DNA of 64,000 nt from Oleiharenicola sp. GTDB lineage: Bacteria; Verrucomicrobiota; Verrucomicrobiia; Opitutales; Opitutaceae. Positions 35,331-45,268 of this stretch are shown here, piece after piece (the stretch's first letter is position 1; every line of letters begins with the position of its first letter). The translations under genes were made by a program, and so were the position numbers. The notes under the pieces are model-generated. The model had not been told where the DNA came from and did no database searches. It worked only from the letters and a program-made list of their open reading frames with translations. The DNA is taken from positions 1-64,000 of the forward strand of contig JANYDW010000052.1 of NCBI GenBank assembly GCA_025363455.1, written 5' to 3'.

Positions 35331-35981
35331 TTACTTGCCGGGAACTCCGTTTATTTTCCTGAAGCGGTCTGACACTATTCGATTTCCGTGATCGTTGAGT
35401 AGGGCAAAGGAATATATTTCACGATCAAACCCGTTTACTGCACGATATTTGAATAGCCCATTGCTTATCACCCAATGTTCTTGGTCAAGAAAAGTGTAAT
35501 TTTCCGGAAAGGGCTCATCCGTTGCCAGAAAAGCGATCTCATATTCACCGCCTCCACCGTCGGGAGGATTATACTGCATCAGATATCCTTGATCTACCTT
35601 TTGGATAAGCTGCATATAACATAGACAGTATAGCGTCGAGGATGGGCACCGTTCACCCATTGCTATGGAAACTTTGTTGAGATAATAAAATAGCGTGACT
35701 CGCCCAAAAGGTGTCTCGTTTATGATTTTGTCGAAAATATCCTGTTGGGCAGGAGTTAATGGAGCATATCGTGGCTTCTCTTTTATACCCGCTTCTTTTG
35801 TAGAATTAGTCGCGATATCGACTGGCTTATGTGCCACGGCTTCTGCCTTATTTTGCTCCTTCTTATTTTCAATAAATACGAAGAACAAAGCCACGACAAT
35901 GAAAACGGCAAAGATGGATGCGTAAGCTCTTTTCACGCAAGCAGCGTGGTCGATCAGGATTTTTATGCAAGGGGTGAGCAA
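35331..35981 (-). CDS. Hypothetical single-TM membrane protein, AT-rich
   Basis: TM segment YASIFAVFIVVALFFVF; no recognised domain; GTG near 35936 is a possible start. Confidence 0.55.
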   Translation of the reverse strand: MLTPCIKILIDHAACVKRAYASIFAVFIVVALFFVFIENKKEQNKAEAVAHKPVDIATNSTKEAGIKEKPRYAPLTPAQQDIFDKIINETPFGRVTLFYYLNKVSIAMGERCPSSTLYCLCYMQLIQKVDQGYLMQYNPPDGGGGEYEIAFLATDEPFPENYTFLDQEHWVISNGLFKYRAVNGFDREIYSFALLNDHGNRIVSDRFRKINGVPGK

Positions 35982-36030
35982 ACAGGGTCTGGCTTTGTGC
36001 TTGTTGGCTCAAGCGAAGGCGGCGCCAACT

Positions 36031-36666
36031 TTACCCCGGCGGCTTCTTCGCGAACTTCGCTTCCGTGCCGGCCATGAGCCGCTTGATGTTCTCCCGGTGG
36101 CGCACGATCACGAACAGGCCGATGGCCGTGGCCACCAGGTTGAACGGCAGCGGGTTGCCCCGCAGCCAGCTGGCCGTCGGCACCGCCACGGCTGCCAGCA
36201 CGGAACCCAGCGACACATAGCGCGTCAAAGCGAAGGTCACGATCCACACCACCGCGCCCACGAGGCAGGCGACCGGCATCAGGACCACGAGGCCGCCGGC
36301 GGCGGTGGCCACGCCCTTCCCACCCTTGAACTTGGTGAAGACCGAAAACGAGTGGCCCAACACGGCGGCGATGACGCCGACCAGGCCCAGCAGGCGTTCC
36401 TCGGGCAACACGATGCCCGGGATCAGCGGCCAGCCGGCCGCCAGCGCGCCTTTCACGGCATCGAGGACGAAGACCAAGTTGCCGGCGCGCTTGCCCTTGG
36501 CGCCGAACTTCTCACCCAGTACCCGCTTGACGTTGGTGGCGCCGGGATTGCCGCTGCCCTCCTTGAAAATATCAACGCCGTGCGCCCGCGCGACGACATA
36601 GCCGAAAGGCAGTGACCCGAGCAAATAACCGATGAGAGCGGCAGCGAAGAACCAAACAGGTGACAT
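36031..36666 (-). CDS. plsY: Glycerol-3-phosphate acyltransferase PlsY
   Basis: GYLLGSLPFGYVVARAHGVDIFKEGSGNPGATNVKRVLG; FKGGKGVATAAG. Confidence 0.94.
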   Translation of the reverse strand: MSPVWFFAAALIGYLLGSLPFGYVVARAHGVDIFKEGSGNPGATNVKRVLGEKFGAKGKRAGNLVFVLDAVKGALAAGWPLIPGIVLPEERLLGLVGVIAAVLGHSFSVFTKFKGGKGVATAAGGLVVLMPVACLVGAVVWIVTFALTRYVSLGSVLAAVAVPTASWLRGNPLPFNLVATAIGLFVIVRHRENIKRLMAGTEAKFAKKPPG

Positions 36667-38255
36667 CAGAGGTTGACGACCAGAGCCTGTTTGATGGCTC
36701 GATGGCTGGTCAACTCCTTAAGGGCCGCCTCTGACGGGGCACTGTCGAGATTTAACACACAGAGGGCGATGCCGCCGGCGTTGTTACGGCTCAGTGACAT
36801 CGCGGCGATGTTCACCTTGTCCTTGCCGAGCAGCGTGCCGACCATGCCGATGATGCCCGGTTCGTCATGGTTCTCATAGACGAGCAGCACGCCCTTCGGC
36901 TCAGCCTCGACCTCGCGACCGTTGAGGGCGACAAGGCGCGGGCTGCTGGCTTTGCCGAGCAGCGTGCCCGTGGCCGAAAAGACCGCGCCCTTGGCCGTGA
37001 CGGCCTCCACCAGCATCAGCTCGGTGTAGTCGGTCTCGACGCTGGATTTCACGATCTCCACCTGCACGCCAAGCCGGTCCATGATGAACGGGGCGTTGAT
37101 GTAATTCAGGCTCTCGCCGCTGATGCGGCTGAGGAAACCGCGCTGGATGGCGCGGATGACGGCATTCGCGTCGAGCTCGAGAAGCTTGCCCCAATAAGTG
37201 ATGCGCAGCTTCTCGACGCGATCGGTCGCGAGTTGTTGCACGAGCGTGCCGAGCTTGGAGCCGAGCTCGAGGTAGGGCCCGATAACCTTGAGGGTCGCGG
37301 CGTCGAGCGCAGGCATGTTGACCGCGTTGCGGATGACACCGCCGCTAAGCACGTCGGCGATCTGCTCGGCGACCTCCACGCCCACGGCGTCCTGGGCCTC
37401 CGCCGTCGAGGCTCCGAGGTGCGGCGTGAGGGAGACATTGGGAAACTTGCGGAGCTCGCTGTCGGCGGCGAGAGGCTCCTCCTCGAACACGTCAAGGCCG
37501 GCGGCCGCGACGTGGCCGGACTTGAGGCCGGCGATGAGAGCCGCCTCCTTGATGATGCCGCCCCGGGCGCAGTTGAAGAGCCGCACGCCCTTCTTGCACT
37601 TCGCCAGTGCGGTCTCGTCGATCATGTATTGGGTCTGATCGGTCAGCGGCATGTGCACCGTGATGTAGTCCGCCTTGGCGAGTAGTTCGTCGAGCGTGAC
37701 CGCCTCGATCTGCATGGCCTTGGCACGGGCGGGAGCCAGGTAGGGGTCGAAGGCCACGACGGTCATGCCGAAGGCCTGGGCGCGCTTGGCGACCTCGGTG
37801 CCGATGCGGCCGAGGCCGACAATGCCGAGAGTCTTCTTGAAGAGCTCAATGCCGGAGAAGTTCTTCCGGTCCCACTTGCCGTCGCGCATGGAAGCGGCGG
37901 CCTGGGGCACCGGGCGTGCGCCGCAGAGGATATGCGTAAACGTGAGCTCGGCCGTCGCCACCGTGTTGCCCGAGGGCGTGTTCATCACGATGACGCCACG
38001 CTCGGTGGCGGCATCGACGTCGACATTATCCACGCCCACTCCGGCGCGACCCACGACCTTGAGCAGAGGCGCCGCGGCAATCACCTCGGCGGTGATCTTG
38101 GTCTCGGAACGCACGGCGATGGCGTGCACGTCCTTGACCAGCTCCAGCACCTTGGCCGGAGACGAGCCATAGGCCTCGACTACTTCAAAGCCCTTCTGCG
38201 CGCGCAGGTAGGCAACTCCCTTGGGTGAGATCTTGTCGGCGACGAGGATTTTCAT
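36666..38255 (-). CDS. serA: D-3-phosphoglycerate dehydrogenase
   Basis: MKILVADKISPKGV; GRAGVGVDNVDVDAATERGVIVMNTPSGNT; GLGRIGTEVAKRA; C-terminal ACT domain. Confidence 0.94.
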   Translation of the reverse strand: MKILVADKISPKGVAYLRAQKGFEVVEAYGSSPAKVLELVKDVHAIAVRSETKITAEVIAAAPLLKVVGRAGVGVDNVDVDAATERGVIVMNTPSGNTVATAELTFTHILCGARPVPQAAASMRDGKWDRKNFSGIELFKKTLGIVGLGRIGTEVAKRAQAFGMTVVAFDPYLAPARAKAMQIEAVTLDELLAKADYITVHMPLTDQTQYMIDETALAKCKKGVRLFNCARGGIIKEAALIAGLKSGHVAAAGLDVFEEEPLAADSELRKFPNVSLTPHLGASTAEAQDAVGVEVAEQIADVLSGGVIRNAVNMPALDAATLKVIGPYLELGSKLGTLVQQLATDRVEKLRITYWGKLLELDANAVIRAIQRGFLSRISGESLNYINAPFIMDRLGVQVEIVKSSVETDYTELMLVEAVTAKGAVFSATGTLLGKASSPRLVALNGREVEAEPKGVLLVYENHDEPGIIGMVGTLLGKDKVNIAAMSLSRNNAGGIALCVLNLDSAPSEAALKELTSHRAIKQALVVNL

Positions 38256-38353
38256 GGAAACTGCCAAAAAAGCAGTTCCCGGGCCGAAAAGGCAATCCCG
38301 CAGGCAAATTTTCCTGTCAGAACGGGCGGATAATTATGACAGTTCACGTGAAC

Positions 38354-38428
38354 AGTAGGGCGGGACCGCTGATCCCGCCAAGTTGCAACATGTTCCAAGA
38401 GGCGGGATCAGCGACCCCGCCCTACAGT
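38354..38428. repeat. 'agtagggcgggaccgctgatcccgcc...ggcgggatcagcgaccccgccctacagt' palindromic repeat
   Basis: Same family as 29178-29203, 29511-29536 and 31643-31673. Confidence 0.8.
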
Positions 38429-38432
38429 GATT

Positions 38433-39488
38433 TCAAGCCACCAAAGTCGGATAGTCCGTATACCCGACATGATTGCCGCCGTAGAAGGTCGCGGGCACCG
38501 CCGCATTGAGCGGGGCGCCGTATTCGAGCCGACGCGGCAGGTCGGGGTTGGCGATGAAGAGCTTGCCCCAGGCAACTGCGTCAGCCTCGCCCGCAGCCAC
38601 GACGGCCAATCCCGACTCGGGCGTGAAGCCTTCGTTGGCAATATAGACACCGCCAAAAGCCCTTTTCAGCTCCGGCCCGAACCGCGGCGCGCCGAGCGAC
38701 TCGCGGGCGCAGAGAAAAGCGATTTTCCGCCGGCCAAGTTCCCTCGCCAGATACCCGAAGGTCGCGGCCGGATTGCTGTCCTTGATGCCGTGCGAGCCAC
38801 CGCGCGGCGCGATGTGATAGCCGACGCGGTCGGCACCCCAGACCGCGATGGCAGCATCGGTGACCTCGAGCGCCAGCCGTGCGCGGTTCTCGATCGGGCC
38901 GCCGTAGCCGTCGGTGCGTACATTGGAGCCGTCCTGCAGGAACTGGTCGATCAGGTACCCGTTGGCTCCGTGAATCTCGACGCCCTCGAACCCCGCCCGC
39001 ATCGCGTTTTCCGCTCCGCGACGGAAAGCGGCCACAACGCCGGGCAACTCGGCGAGTTCCAACGCGCGCGGCACGACAAACGGCCGTTCCGGGCGCACCC
39101 CACTCACGTGCCCGGTCGCGGCGATCGGACTGGACGAGACGGGCAGGGCGCCGTTCAGATAGTAGGGATCTGAGATACGTCCGACATGCCAGAGCTGGAG
39201 AATCATTCGGCCGCCGGCCTCATGGACGGCTGCGGTGATTTTCTTCCAACCGGCCACCTGGTCATCCGTCCAGATGCCCGGCGTGTCCGAATAACCCACG
39301 CCCATCGAGTCAACGGCGGTGGCTTCTGTCAGGATCAGTCCCGCCGAGGCCCGCTGCACGTAATACTCCTTCATCAGGTCGTTCGGCACGCGCCCGGCGG
39401 AGGCGCGACACCGCGTGAGCGGCGCCATGATGATGCGGTTCGGCAGCGTGAGCGCGCCGACGCGGAGCGGAGTGTGCAGTTGAGACAT
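38433..39488 (-). CDS. Old yellow enzyme family alkene reductase
   Basis: LHTPLRVGALTLPNRIIMAPLTRCRA; LQLWHVGRIS; GFEGVEIHGANGYLIDQFLQDGSN. Confidence 0.92.
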   Translation of the reverse strand: MSQLHTPLRVGALTLPNRIIMAPLTRCRASAGRVPNDLMKEYYVQRASAGLILTEATAVDSMGVGYSDTPGIWTDDQVAGWKKITAAVHEAGGRMILQLWHVGRISDPYYLNGALPVSSSPIAATGHVSGVRPERPFVVPRALELAELPGVVAAFRRGAENAMRAGFEGVEIHGANGYLIDQFLQDGSNVRTDGYGGPIENRARLALEVTDAAIAVWGADRVGYHIAPRGGSHGIKDSNPAATFGYLARELGRRKIAFLCARESLGAPRFGPELKRAFGGVYIANEGFTPESGLAVVAAGEADAVAWGKLFIANPDLPRRLEYGAPLNAAVPATFYGGNHVGYTDYPTLVA

Positions 39489-39554
39489 GGGCGTGTAGAT
39501 AGCCAGCCGCGCCCGCTTCGCAACCGGTCGCGCAGGATTTCCGGAATTCACTTA

Positions 39555-39620
39555 CTGTAGCGGCGCTCAATGAGCGCCGTTTCGCGAACATCGGCGCTAT
39601 ACCATAGACCGACGCTACAG
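39555..39620. repeat. 'ctgtagcggcgctcaatgagcgccg...cggcgctat...gacgctacag' palindromic repeat
   Basis: Related to 31611-31640. Confidence 0.65.
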
Positions 39621-39621
39621 C

Positions 39622-41754
39622 TCATCGATCCGTGCCCGTACCGGTGAAATGCAGCGCGAAGGCCAGCTTGTCCGCGGTTTCCTCCACCTGCTTGGCGATG
39701 GGCTTGCCGGCGCCGTGACCGGCATTCACCTCGATGCGGATGTAGGTGGGGAACTTCGCGTTCGGGTTCGCCGCCTGCATGGCCGCGGCATACTTAAACG
39801 AATGACTGGGATGCACCCGGTCGTCGTGGTCCGCCGTCGTCACCAGCACCGCCGGGTAATCAACGCCCGCCTTCACGTTGTGGACCGGCGAGTAGGCCGA
39901 AAGATATTTGAAGCCCGCCGCGTCCTCGGCCGAGCCGTAATCGCTGGCCCAGGCCCAGCCGATGGTGAATTTGTGGAAGCGCAGCATGTCCATCACGCCG
40001 ACGGCGGGGAACGCCACGCGGGCCAGGTCGGGCCGCTGGTTGATGACCGCCCCGACCAACAGGCCGCCGTTGGAGCCGCCGCTGAGCACGAGTTTCGCCG
40101 AGGTGGTGTAGCCCGCTTTGATCAGGTATTCGCCCGCCGCGATGAAGTCGTCGAAGACATTCTGCTTCCGCTCCTTCATGCCGGCCTCGTGCCAGTCCTT
40201 GCCGTATTCGCCCCCTCCGCGCAGGTTGGGCACGGCGTAGACCCCGCCGAGTTCGAGCCAGGCGAGGTTGGACGTCGAGAACGACGGCTGGAGCGAGATA
40301 TTGAAGCCGCCGTAGCCGTAGAGCAGCGTGGGGTGCGAGCCGTCGAGCTTCAGCCCCTTGCGGTGCGTGATGAACATGGGGACCTTCGTGCCGTCCTTCG
40401 AGGCGTAGAAGACCTGTTTCGTTTCGTAGAGGGCGGGATCGAACGCGACCTTCGGCGCCTGGAACATCTCGGCCTTGCCCGTGGCGAGATCGACCCGGAA
40501 GTTGGTCGTCGGGTAGGTGAAGGAGGTGAAATTGAAGAACATCTCGCTCTCCGTCTCGCGGCCGCTGACCTTCGCCACGGTGCCGATGCCGGGCAGGGCG
40601 ATGTCACCCAGCGGCTTTCCGTCCCCGGTAAACAGCGCGAGCCGGCTCCGTGCGTCCTGCATGTAGTTCACCACCAGTTTGCCCCCGATGTGGTGGGCGG
40701 AATCGATGACCGCGGTGGCCTCGGGCACCAGCGTTCGCCAGTTGGCGCGGGCGGGTTTCGCCAGGTCGATGGCGATTACCTTGTTTCGCGGCGCGTCCAG
40801 GTCGGTCTTCACCAGGAGCGTCGAACCGTCGCTGCCGATCACCTTGTAGTTGGCCTCCAAGACATCGATCAGCTTGACGATCTCACCGCCGAGGTCCGGT
40901 TTCAGCGGATCCTTGAGGTCGACGTAATACAGCCGGTTGCGGATGTCGGTCCCCTGGTTGACCACGATGAGGAGGTAGCGGCCGTCCTCCGTCACCCCGG
41001 CGCCCAGGCTCCACTTGGGTTCGTCGGGCCGTGCATACACCAGTATGTCGTCGGCCTGCACAGTGCCGAGGCGGTGATAGTAGATCTTGTGGTTCGAAAG
41101 ATCGCTGAACACCTGGTTGCCCTCCCGGCGGGGCTCGGGGTAGCGCGAGTAGAAGAAACCGCGGCCGTCCTTCGTCCAGCTGAAGCCCGAGAACTTGACC
41201 CAGTGGATCACGTCGGCCGTTTCCTCCCCCGTGGCGAGGTTCCGCACGTGAAATTCGTTCCAGTCGGAGCCGGCGCGTGCGATCCCATAGCCGAGCCATT
41301 TGCCGTCATCGCTGGCGGTGGTGGCGGTGAGGGCCGCCGTACCGTCATGCGCCATGGTGTTGGGGTCGATGATGACCCGGCCCTCGGCGTTGAGGCTGTC
41401 CTTCATGTAGAGGGGCGATTGGTTCTGCAGGCCCGTGTTGTAGGTGTAGAAATAGCGGCCGCCCTCCTTCGCGGGCAGGCTGAAACGCGGGTAATTCAAC
41501 AGCTCGAGGAGACGCTGCTTGATCGCGTCGCGCTTTGGCAGGGTCGCCAGGAAATCAAAGGTCACCTTGTTTTCCGCGCCCACCCAGGCCTTCGTGTCGG
41601 TGGAATCGACGTCCTCCTGCCAGCGGTAGGGATCGGCGACCTTGATGCCGAAGAAATCATCGGCCTGCGGCGTAGTGGCAGCGGGCGGATAGAGGGCGGC
41701 GGCGGCGAGAGCCGGCAGCAGGGTCAGGAGGGGGAGGCAACGGGTGATTTGCAT
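39622..41754 (-). CDS. Prolyl oligopeptidase (S9A), secreted
   Basis: Signal peptide; [57 protein letters not shown]. Confidence 0.93.
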   Translation of the reverse strand: MQITRCLPLLTLLPALAAAALYPPAATTPQADDFFGIKVADPYRWQEDVDSTDTKAWVGAENKVTFDFLATLPKRDAIKQRLLELLNYPRFSLPAKEGGRYFYTYNTGLQNQSPLYMKDSLNAEGRVIIDPNTMAHDGTAALTATTASDDGKWLGYGIARAGSDWNEFHVRNLATGEETADVIHWVKFSGFSWTKDGRGFFYSRYPEPRREGNQVFSDLSNHKIYYHRLGTVQADDILVYARPDEPKWSLGAGVTEDGRYLLIVVNQGTDIRNRLYYVDLKDPLKPDLGGEIVKLIDVLEANYKVIGSDGSTLLVKTDLDAPRNKVIAIDLAKPARANWRTLVPEATAVIDSAHHIGGKLVVNYMQDARSRLALFTGDGKPLGDIALPGIGTVAKVSGRETESEMFFNFTSFTYPTTNFRVDLATGKAEMFQAPKVAFDPALYETKQVFYASKDGTKVPMFITHRKGLKLDGSHPTLLYGYGGFNISLQPSFSTSNLAWLELGGVYAVPNLRGGGEYGKDWHEAGMKERKQNVFDDFIAAGEYLIKAGYTTSAKLVLSGGSNGGLLVGAVINQRPDLARVAFPAVGVMDMLRFHKFTIGWAWASDYGSAEDAAGFKYLSAYSPVHNVKAGVDYPAVLVTTADHDDRVHPSHSFKYAAAMQAANPNAKFPTYIRIEVNAGHGAGKPIAKQVEETADKLAFALHFTGTGTDR

Positions 41755-41843
41755 GGCGAATGCAAAGCTCCTGCGCCGCCCCGTGCAAGCTGTGAACCGA
41801 CTCCCGAGTTGCGCGGGCGGACTTCTCGTGCTCATTTGCCCGC

Positions 41844-42524
41844 GTGAAACTTCCTGCCCGACCCCGGCTCCTTGTCTTCACCCTCACCCTGCTGGCGACT
41901 TTGCTCGCTCCCGCGCCGACGGCGGCCGCCCCGGTATCCTGGGCGAATGACATCGACCAGCTCACCGCTGTCGATGCGACCAAGCCGCCCGCGCCCGACG
42001 GCGTGGTCTTTGTCGGCAGTTCCTCGATCCGCCGCTGGACGACCCTTGCAGAGGATTTTCCCGCCGTCGCGACGATCAACCGCGGCTTCGGCGGGTCAGA
42101 GCTGGCCGACAGCGTCTTCTACGCCGAGCGCATCGTGATTCCCTACCATCCAAGGCTCGTCGTCCTTTTCGCCGGCACCAACGATCTCTGGGCGGGCAAG
42201 ACGCCCGAGACCGTTGCCGCTGATTTCACGACCTTCCGCACCAAGCTGCACGCCGCCCTGCCGGAAACCAAGTTGATCTATATCGCCATCACCCTGGCCC
42301 CATCCCGGGCGCGCATTCATGAACAGATGCGCACGGCCAACCGCCTCATCGCCGCCGACTGCGCCACCGCCCCGCGCTGCCGTTTTCTCGACATCAACCC
42401 GTCGATGCTCGGGCCGGGCGGCGGCACGCCCCGATCCGAACTTTTCGTCGCCGACCAGCTGCACCTGAACCCCGCCGGCTACGCCATCTGGACCAAGGTC
42501 CTCGCCCCCTATTTGAAACCGTAG
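41844..42524 (+). CDS. SGNH/GDSL hydrolase, secreted
   Basis: VVFVGSSSIRRW, NRGFGGSELAD, VLFAGTNDLWAG, DQLHLNPAGY; GTG start. Confidence 0.86.
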   Translation: MKLPARPRLLVFTLTLLATLLAPAPTAAAPVSWANDIDQLTAVDATKPPAPDGVVFVGSSSIRRWTTLAEDFPAVATINRGFGGSELADSVFYAERIVIPYHPRLVVLFAGTNDLWAGKTPETVAADFTTFRTKLHAALPETKLIYIAITLAPSRARIHEQMRTANRLIAADCATAPRCRFLDINPSMLGPGGGTPRSELFVADQLHLNPAGYAIWTKVLAPYLKP

Positions 42525-42649
42525 GGTCGGGCCAGACTGGTAGGGCGCACCAGTTCGGTGCGCCGCGGCGGAGCGGGCCGCTCCGCTCCGCCATTTCATC
42601 TCTTTCCTGCATTGCCCCACCGCGTTCCGTGTGTTCCGTGTGTTCCGTG

Positions 42650-43270
42650 GTGACCAACCCCTCCGCTCTCTCCCCCGCCGAACGTCTCCGCCGCCAGATC
42701 GCCTTCATTACGGAAGTCGATAAGTTGAAGGAAGTCTTCCGCCAGACCATCCTGACCCAGAGCCGCCGCGCCGAGAACAGCGCCGAGCATTCCTGGCACT
42801 TCGCGCTGATGATCATCGTGCTCGCTGAGCACTCCAACCACCAGCCGCTCGACGTTCTGCGTATCCTGAAGATGGTCCTCATCCACGATCTCGTGGAGAT
42901 CGACGCCGGCGATACCTTTGCCTACGACACAAAGAACATGGCCGACCAGCATGCCCGCGAGGCCGTGGCCGCCACCCGTATCTTCGGCCTGCTCCCACCT
43001 GACCAGACCTCCGAATTCCGCGCCCTCTGGGACGAGTTCGAAGAACAGCGGACGCCGGAGGCCCGCTTTGCGATGGCCTGCGATCGTTTCCACCCAATGC
43101 TCCTCAACTGCCTCACCGACGGGCACGCCTGGCAGAAGCACGGCGTCACGCATGACCGCGTGCTCGCGCGCAATGCCCATGTCGCCAATGGCTCGCAGGC
43201 CATCTGGGAATACGCCGTGCGTATGATCGACGACGCCGTGGCGAAAGGGCATTTGCTGCCCAAACCCTGA
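42650..43270 (+). CDS. HD-domain phosphohydrolase (YfbR/HDDC2-like)
   Basis: RRAENSAEHSWHFALM, ILKMVLIHDLVEIDAGDTFAYD; GTG start. Confidence 0.85.
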   Translation: MTNPSALSPAERLRRQIAFITEVDKLKEVFRQTILTQSRRAENSAEHSWHFALMIIVLAEHSNHQPLDVLRILKMVLIHDLVEIDAGDTFAYDTKNMADQHAREAVAATRIFGLLPPDQTSEFRALWDEFEEQRTPEARFAMACDRFHPMLLNCLTDGHAWQKHGVTHDRVLARNAHVANGSQAIWEYAVRMIDDAVAKGHLLPKP

Positions 43271-43416
43271 GTCGGCCCCGACGGCCCCCCAATAGCCGAC
43301 CCACGCGGGGATGTCAGCGCGTCTTTCGAATGATCAAATTTGCCTTGCGGACGCTGTTGGCGCAATGTCCTCTGCAATGCGGTCCGGGCCCCCGCACCAA
43401 ACTCGATCTACGAGCG

Positions 43417-44376
43417 ATGATGATAATCCCCTTAAGCCTAATGCGTGGTGCGCTTTTATCCGGATTCTTGCTGGGCAGCGTGTCGATGTCTGGTTCGGCG
43501 GATTCTGTCGTGACCGCGGTATTTTCCAGCCTCCACAACGGCTACACCCGCCAGAAGCTGCCTGACGGCACTTTCAAGCAAGAATTCTATGCCATCGCCA
43601 ACGGTGCTTATGCGCCGGGCATGGCAAAGAACACCTCAATCGACAAGGTGCCCTTCCCGACCATCGCCGGCTTGGTGGCCCAACATCTTGCCAGTCAGAA
43701 TTATTTCCTGGCCGAGAGTTCAAAATCCGCCGATCTGCTGCTCCTCATCACGTGGGGCACGTCGATTCCGTTTGGTGACGGCTCCTACCGAGCCTCGATG
43801 GACAATTTGATGGGGGCGATGAACCGGTTCCAGGAGGCGGGCGGTTCGGGGTCGGGACGCTTGGGCATGGGCAACACGAGGGCGGCGGCCGACGCCGCCG
43901 TGGCGGCCGCGGCCGCTGACGAGCTCGAAGGCCAGCTGTTTGAGATGCAAATGTTCAATGACATGCGGAGGAAAGCCGATGAGCGGAACGCCCAGCTGCT
44001 CGGCTACGTGCAGGAGGTGAACGACCGGGACAATCCCAGTCAGTTTGCCGGGGGCGGCACCTATTTTCATGATTTGATATCTGACCTGGAGGAAGAGCGC
44101 TACTATGTGATCGTGCAGGCCTTCGATTTCCGGGCCGCCACCAAGGAGAACAAGCGCAAACTTCTGTGGGCCACCCGCGTCAGTATCTCCGCTCATGGAA
44201 ACAAATTTAACGAGCAACTAGCGGAGATGCTGGCGCAGGCGGGCCGGCGGTTTGGCCAAAACTCGGGTCGGCTGATCCGCCAGTATCAGCCGGGCAGTGT
44301 AAGATTAGGAGATCTGAAAATGCTCGGGGTTGTGCCGGCGTCTGGCATGCCCAAGGAGCCTCCGAAAACAAAATAA
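43417..44376 (+). CDS. Hypothetical secreted protein
   Basis: N-terminal hydrophobic signal; no recognised domain. Confidence 0.55.
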   Translation: MMIIPLSLMRGALLSGFLLGSVSMSGSADSVVTAVFSSLHNGYTRQKLPDGTFKQEFYAIANGAYAPGMAKNTSIDKVPFPTIAGLVAQHLASQNYFLAESSKSADLLLLITWGTSIPFGDGSYRASMDNLMGAMNRFQEAGGSGSGRLGMGNTRAAADAAVAAAAADELEGQLFEMQMFNDMRRKADERNAQLLGYVQEVNDRDNPSQFAGGGTYFHDLISDLEEERYYVIVQAFDFRAATKENKRKLLWATRVSISAHGNKFNEQLAEMLAQAGRRFGQNSGRLIRQYQPGSVRLGDLKMLGVVPASGMPKEPPKTK

Positions 44377-44504
44377 GGTGGTGCCGGACAGCACGGCTCA
44401 GAAAATGGGTCCAGACCTGTCTGCGCTCTGTGTACCCGTTTGGTTACGCCGGCCTTGGCATTCGTGTACCTTCGTGTTCATTTGTGGTTAAATCTTCTTT
44501 CCCC

Positions 44505-44990
44505 ATGCTCCGTCCCGCCAAGCCCGCTGACGCCGCCGCCATTGCCGTCATCTACAATTACTACGTAGCGCACACCATCATCACGTTTGAAGAGGAGAAG
44601 ATTACGGCGAGGGAGATGGCCCAGCGGATCACCGAAACGAAAAAGGCGGGCCTGCCCTGGTTCGTGTGGGACGAGAGCGGCCGGGTGCTGGGCTACAGCT
44701 ATGCCAACAAGTGGAAATCCCGGTGTTCCTACCGCTTCTCGGTCGAGGCGACGGTCTACCTCGACAAGGACGCCACCCGCCGCGGGCTGGGCACCAAGCT
44801 TTACTCGGCCCTGATCGACGCCCTGAGGTCCACCCGCATTCACGCCATCATCGGCGGCGTGGCCCTGCCCAACGCCGGCAGCGCCGCCCTGCACGAGAAA
44901 CTCGGCTTCCAGAAAATCGCCCACTTCAAGGAAGTCGGCTGGAAATTCGACCAGTGGATCGACGTCGGATATTGGGAACTGATTCTCTGA
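44505..44990 (+). CDS. GNAT acetyltransferase (phosphinothricin acetyltransferase-like)
   Basis: RPAKPADAAAIAVIYNYYVAHTIITFEEE; GYSYANKWKSRCSYRFSVEATVYLDKDATRRGLGTKLYSALI. Confidence 0.88.
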   Translation: MLRPAKPADAAAIAVIYNYYVAHTIITFEEEKITAREMAQRITETKKAGLPWFVWDESGRVLGYSYANKWKSRCSYRFSVEATVYLDKDATRRGLGTKLYSALIDALRSTRIHAIIGGVALPNAGSAALHEKLGFQKIAHFKEVGWKFDQWIDVGYWELIL

Positions 44991-44996
44991 TACTCG

Positions 44997-45104
44997 GCAC
45001 CACTAATCCACCCTAAGCATTCACTAATGGAGAAACCACAAGCGAAGAAGATCTCATAAGAAATCTTCCTGACTAGTGACCCATGAGTGGAGGTTAGTGG
45101 TTAA
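44997..45104. repeat. Nested inverted repeat ('cactaatcca' family)
   Basis: caccactaatccaccctaagcattcactaatgg / gactagtgacccatgagtggaggttagtgg; inner gaagatctcataagaaatcttc. Confidence 0.65.
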
Positions 45105-45268
45105 ACCGGTATTGATTCATCCCGCCATCGGACGGCCAAGCTCCTGCGCGGCCGTGCTCCGCAATCTTGAGGTCCGTGGTCCCGTTGTCTGCGCCCGCCC
45201 GCCTCGCCGCGCCCTACTCCGGGATTGCACGCCTGCGATCACACCAGCATCGTGCCCGTACCCTCGCC

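Noticed and set aside
39649-41847. 732-aa plus-strand ORF opposite the prolyl oligopeptidase
   Set aside because: Antisense shadow ORF of a GC-rich gene; low-complexity Arg/Gly/Val translation, no domain, while the minus frame is a clear S9A peptidase.
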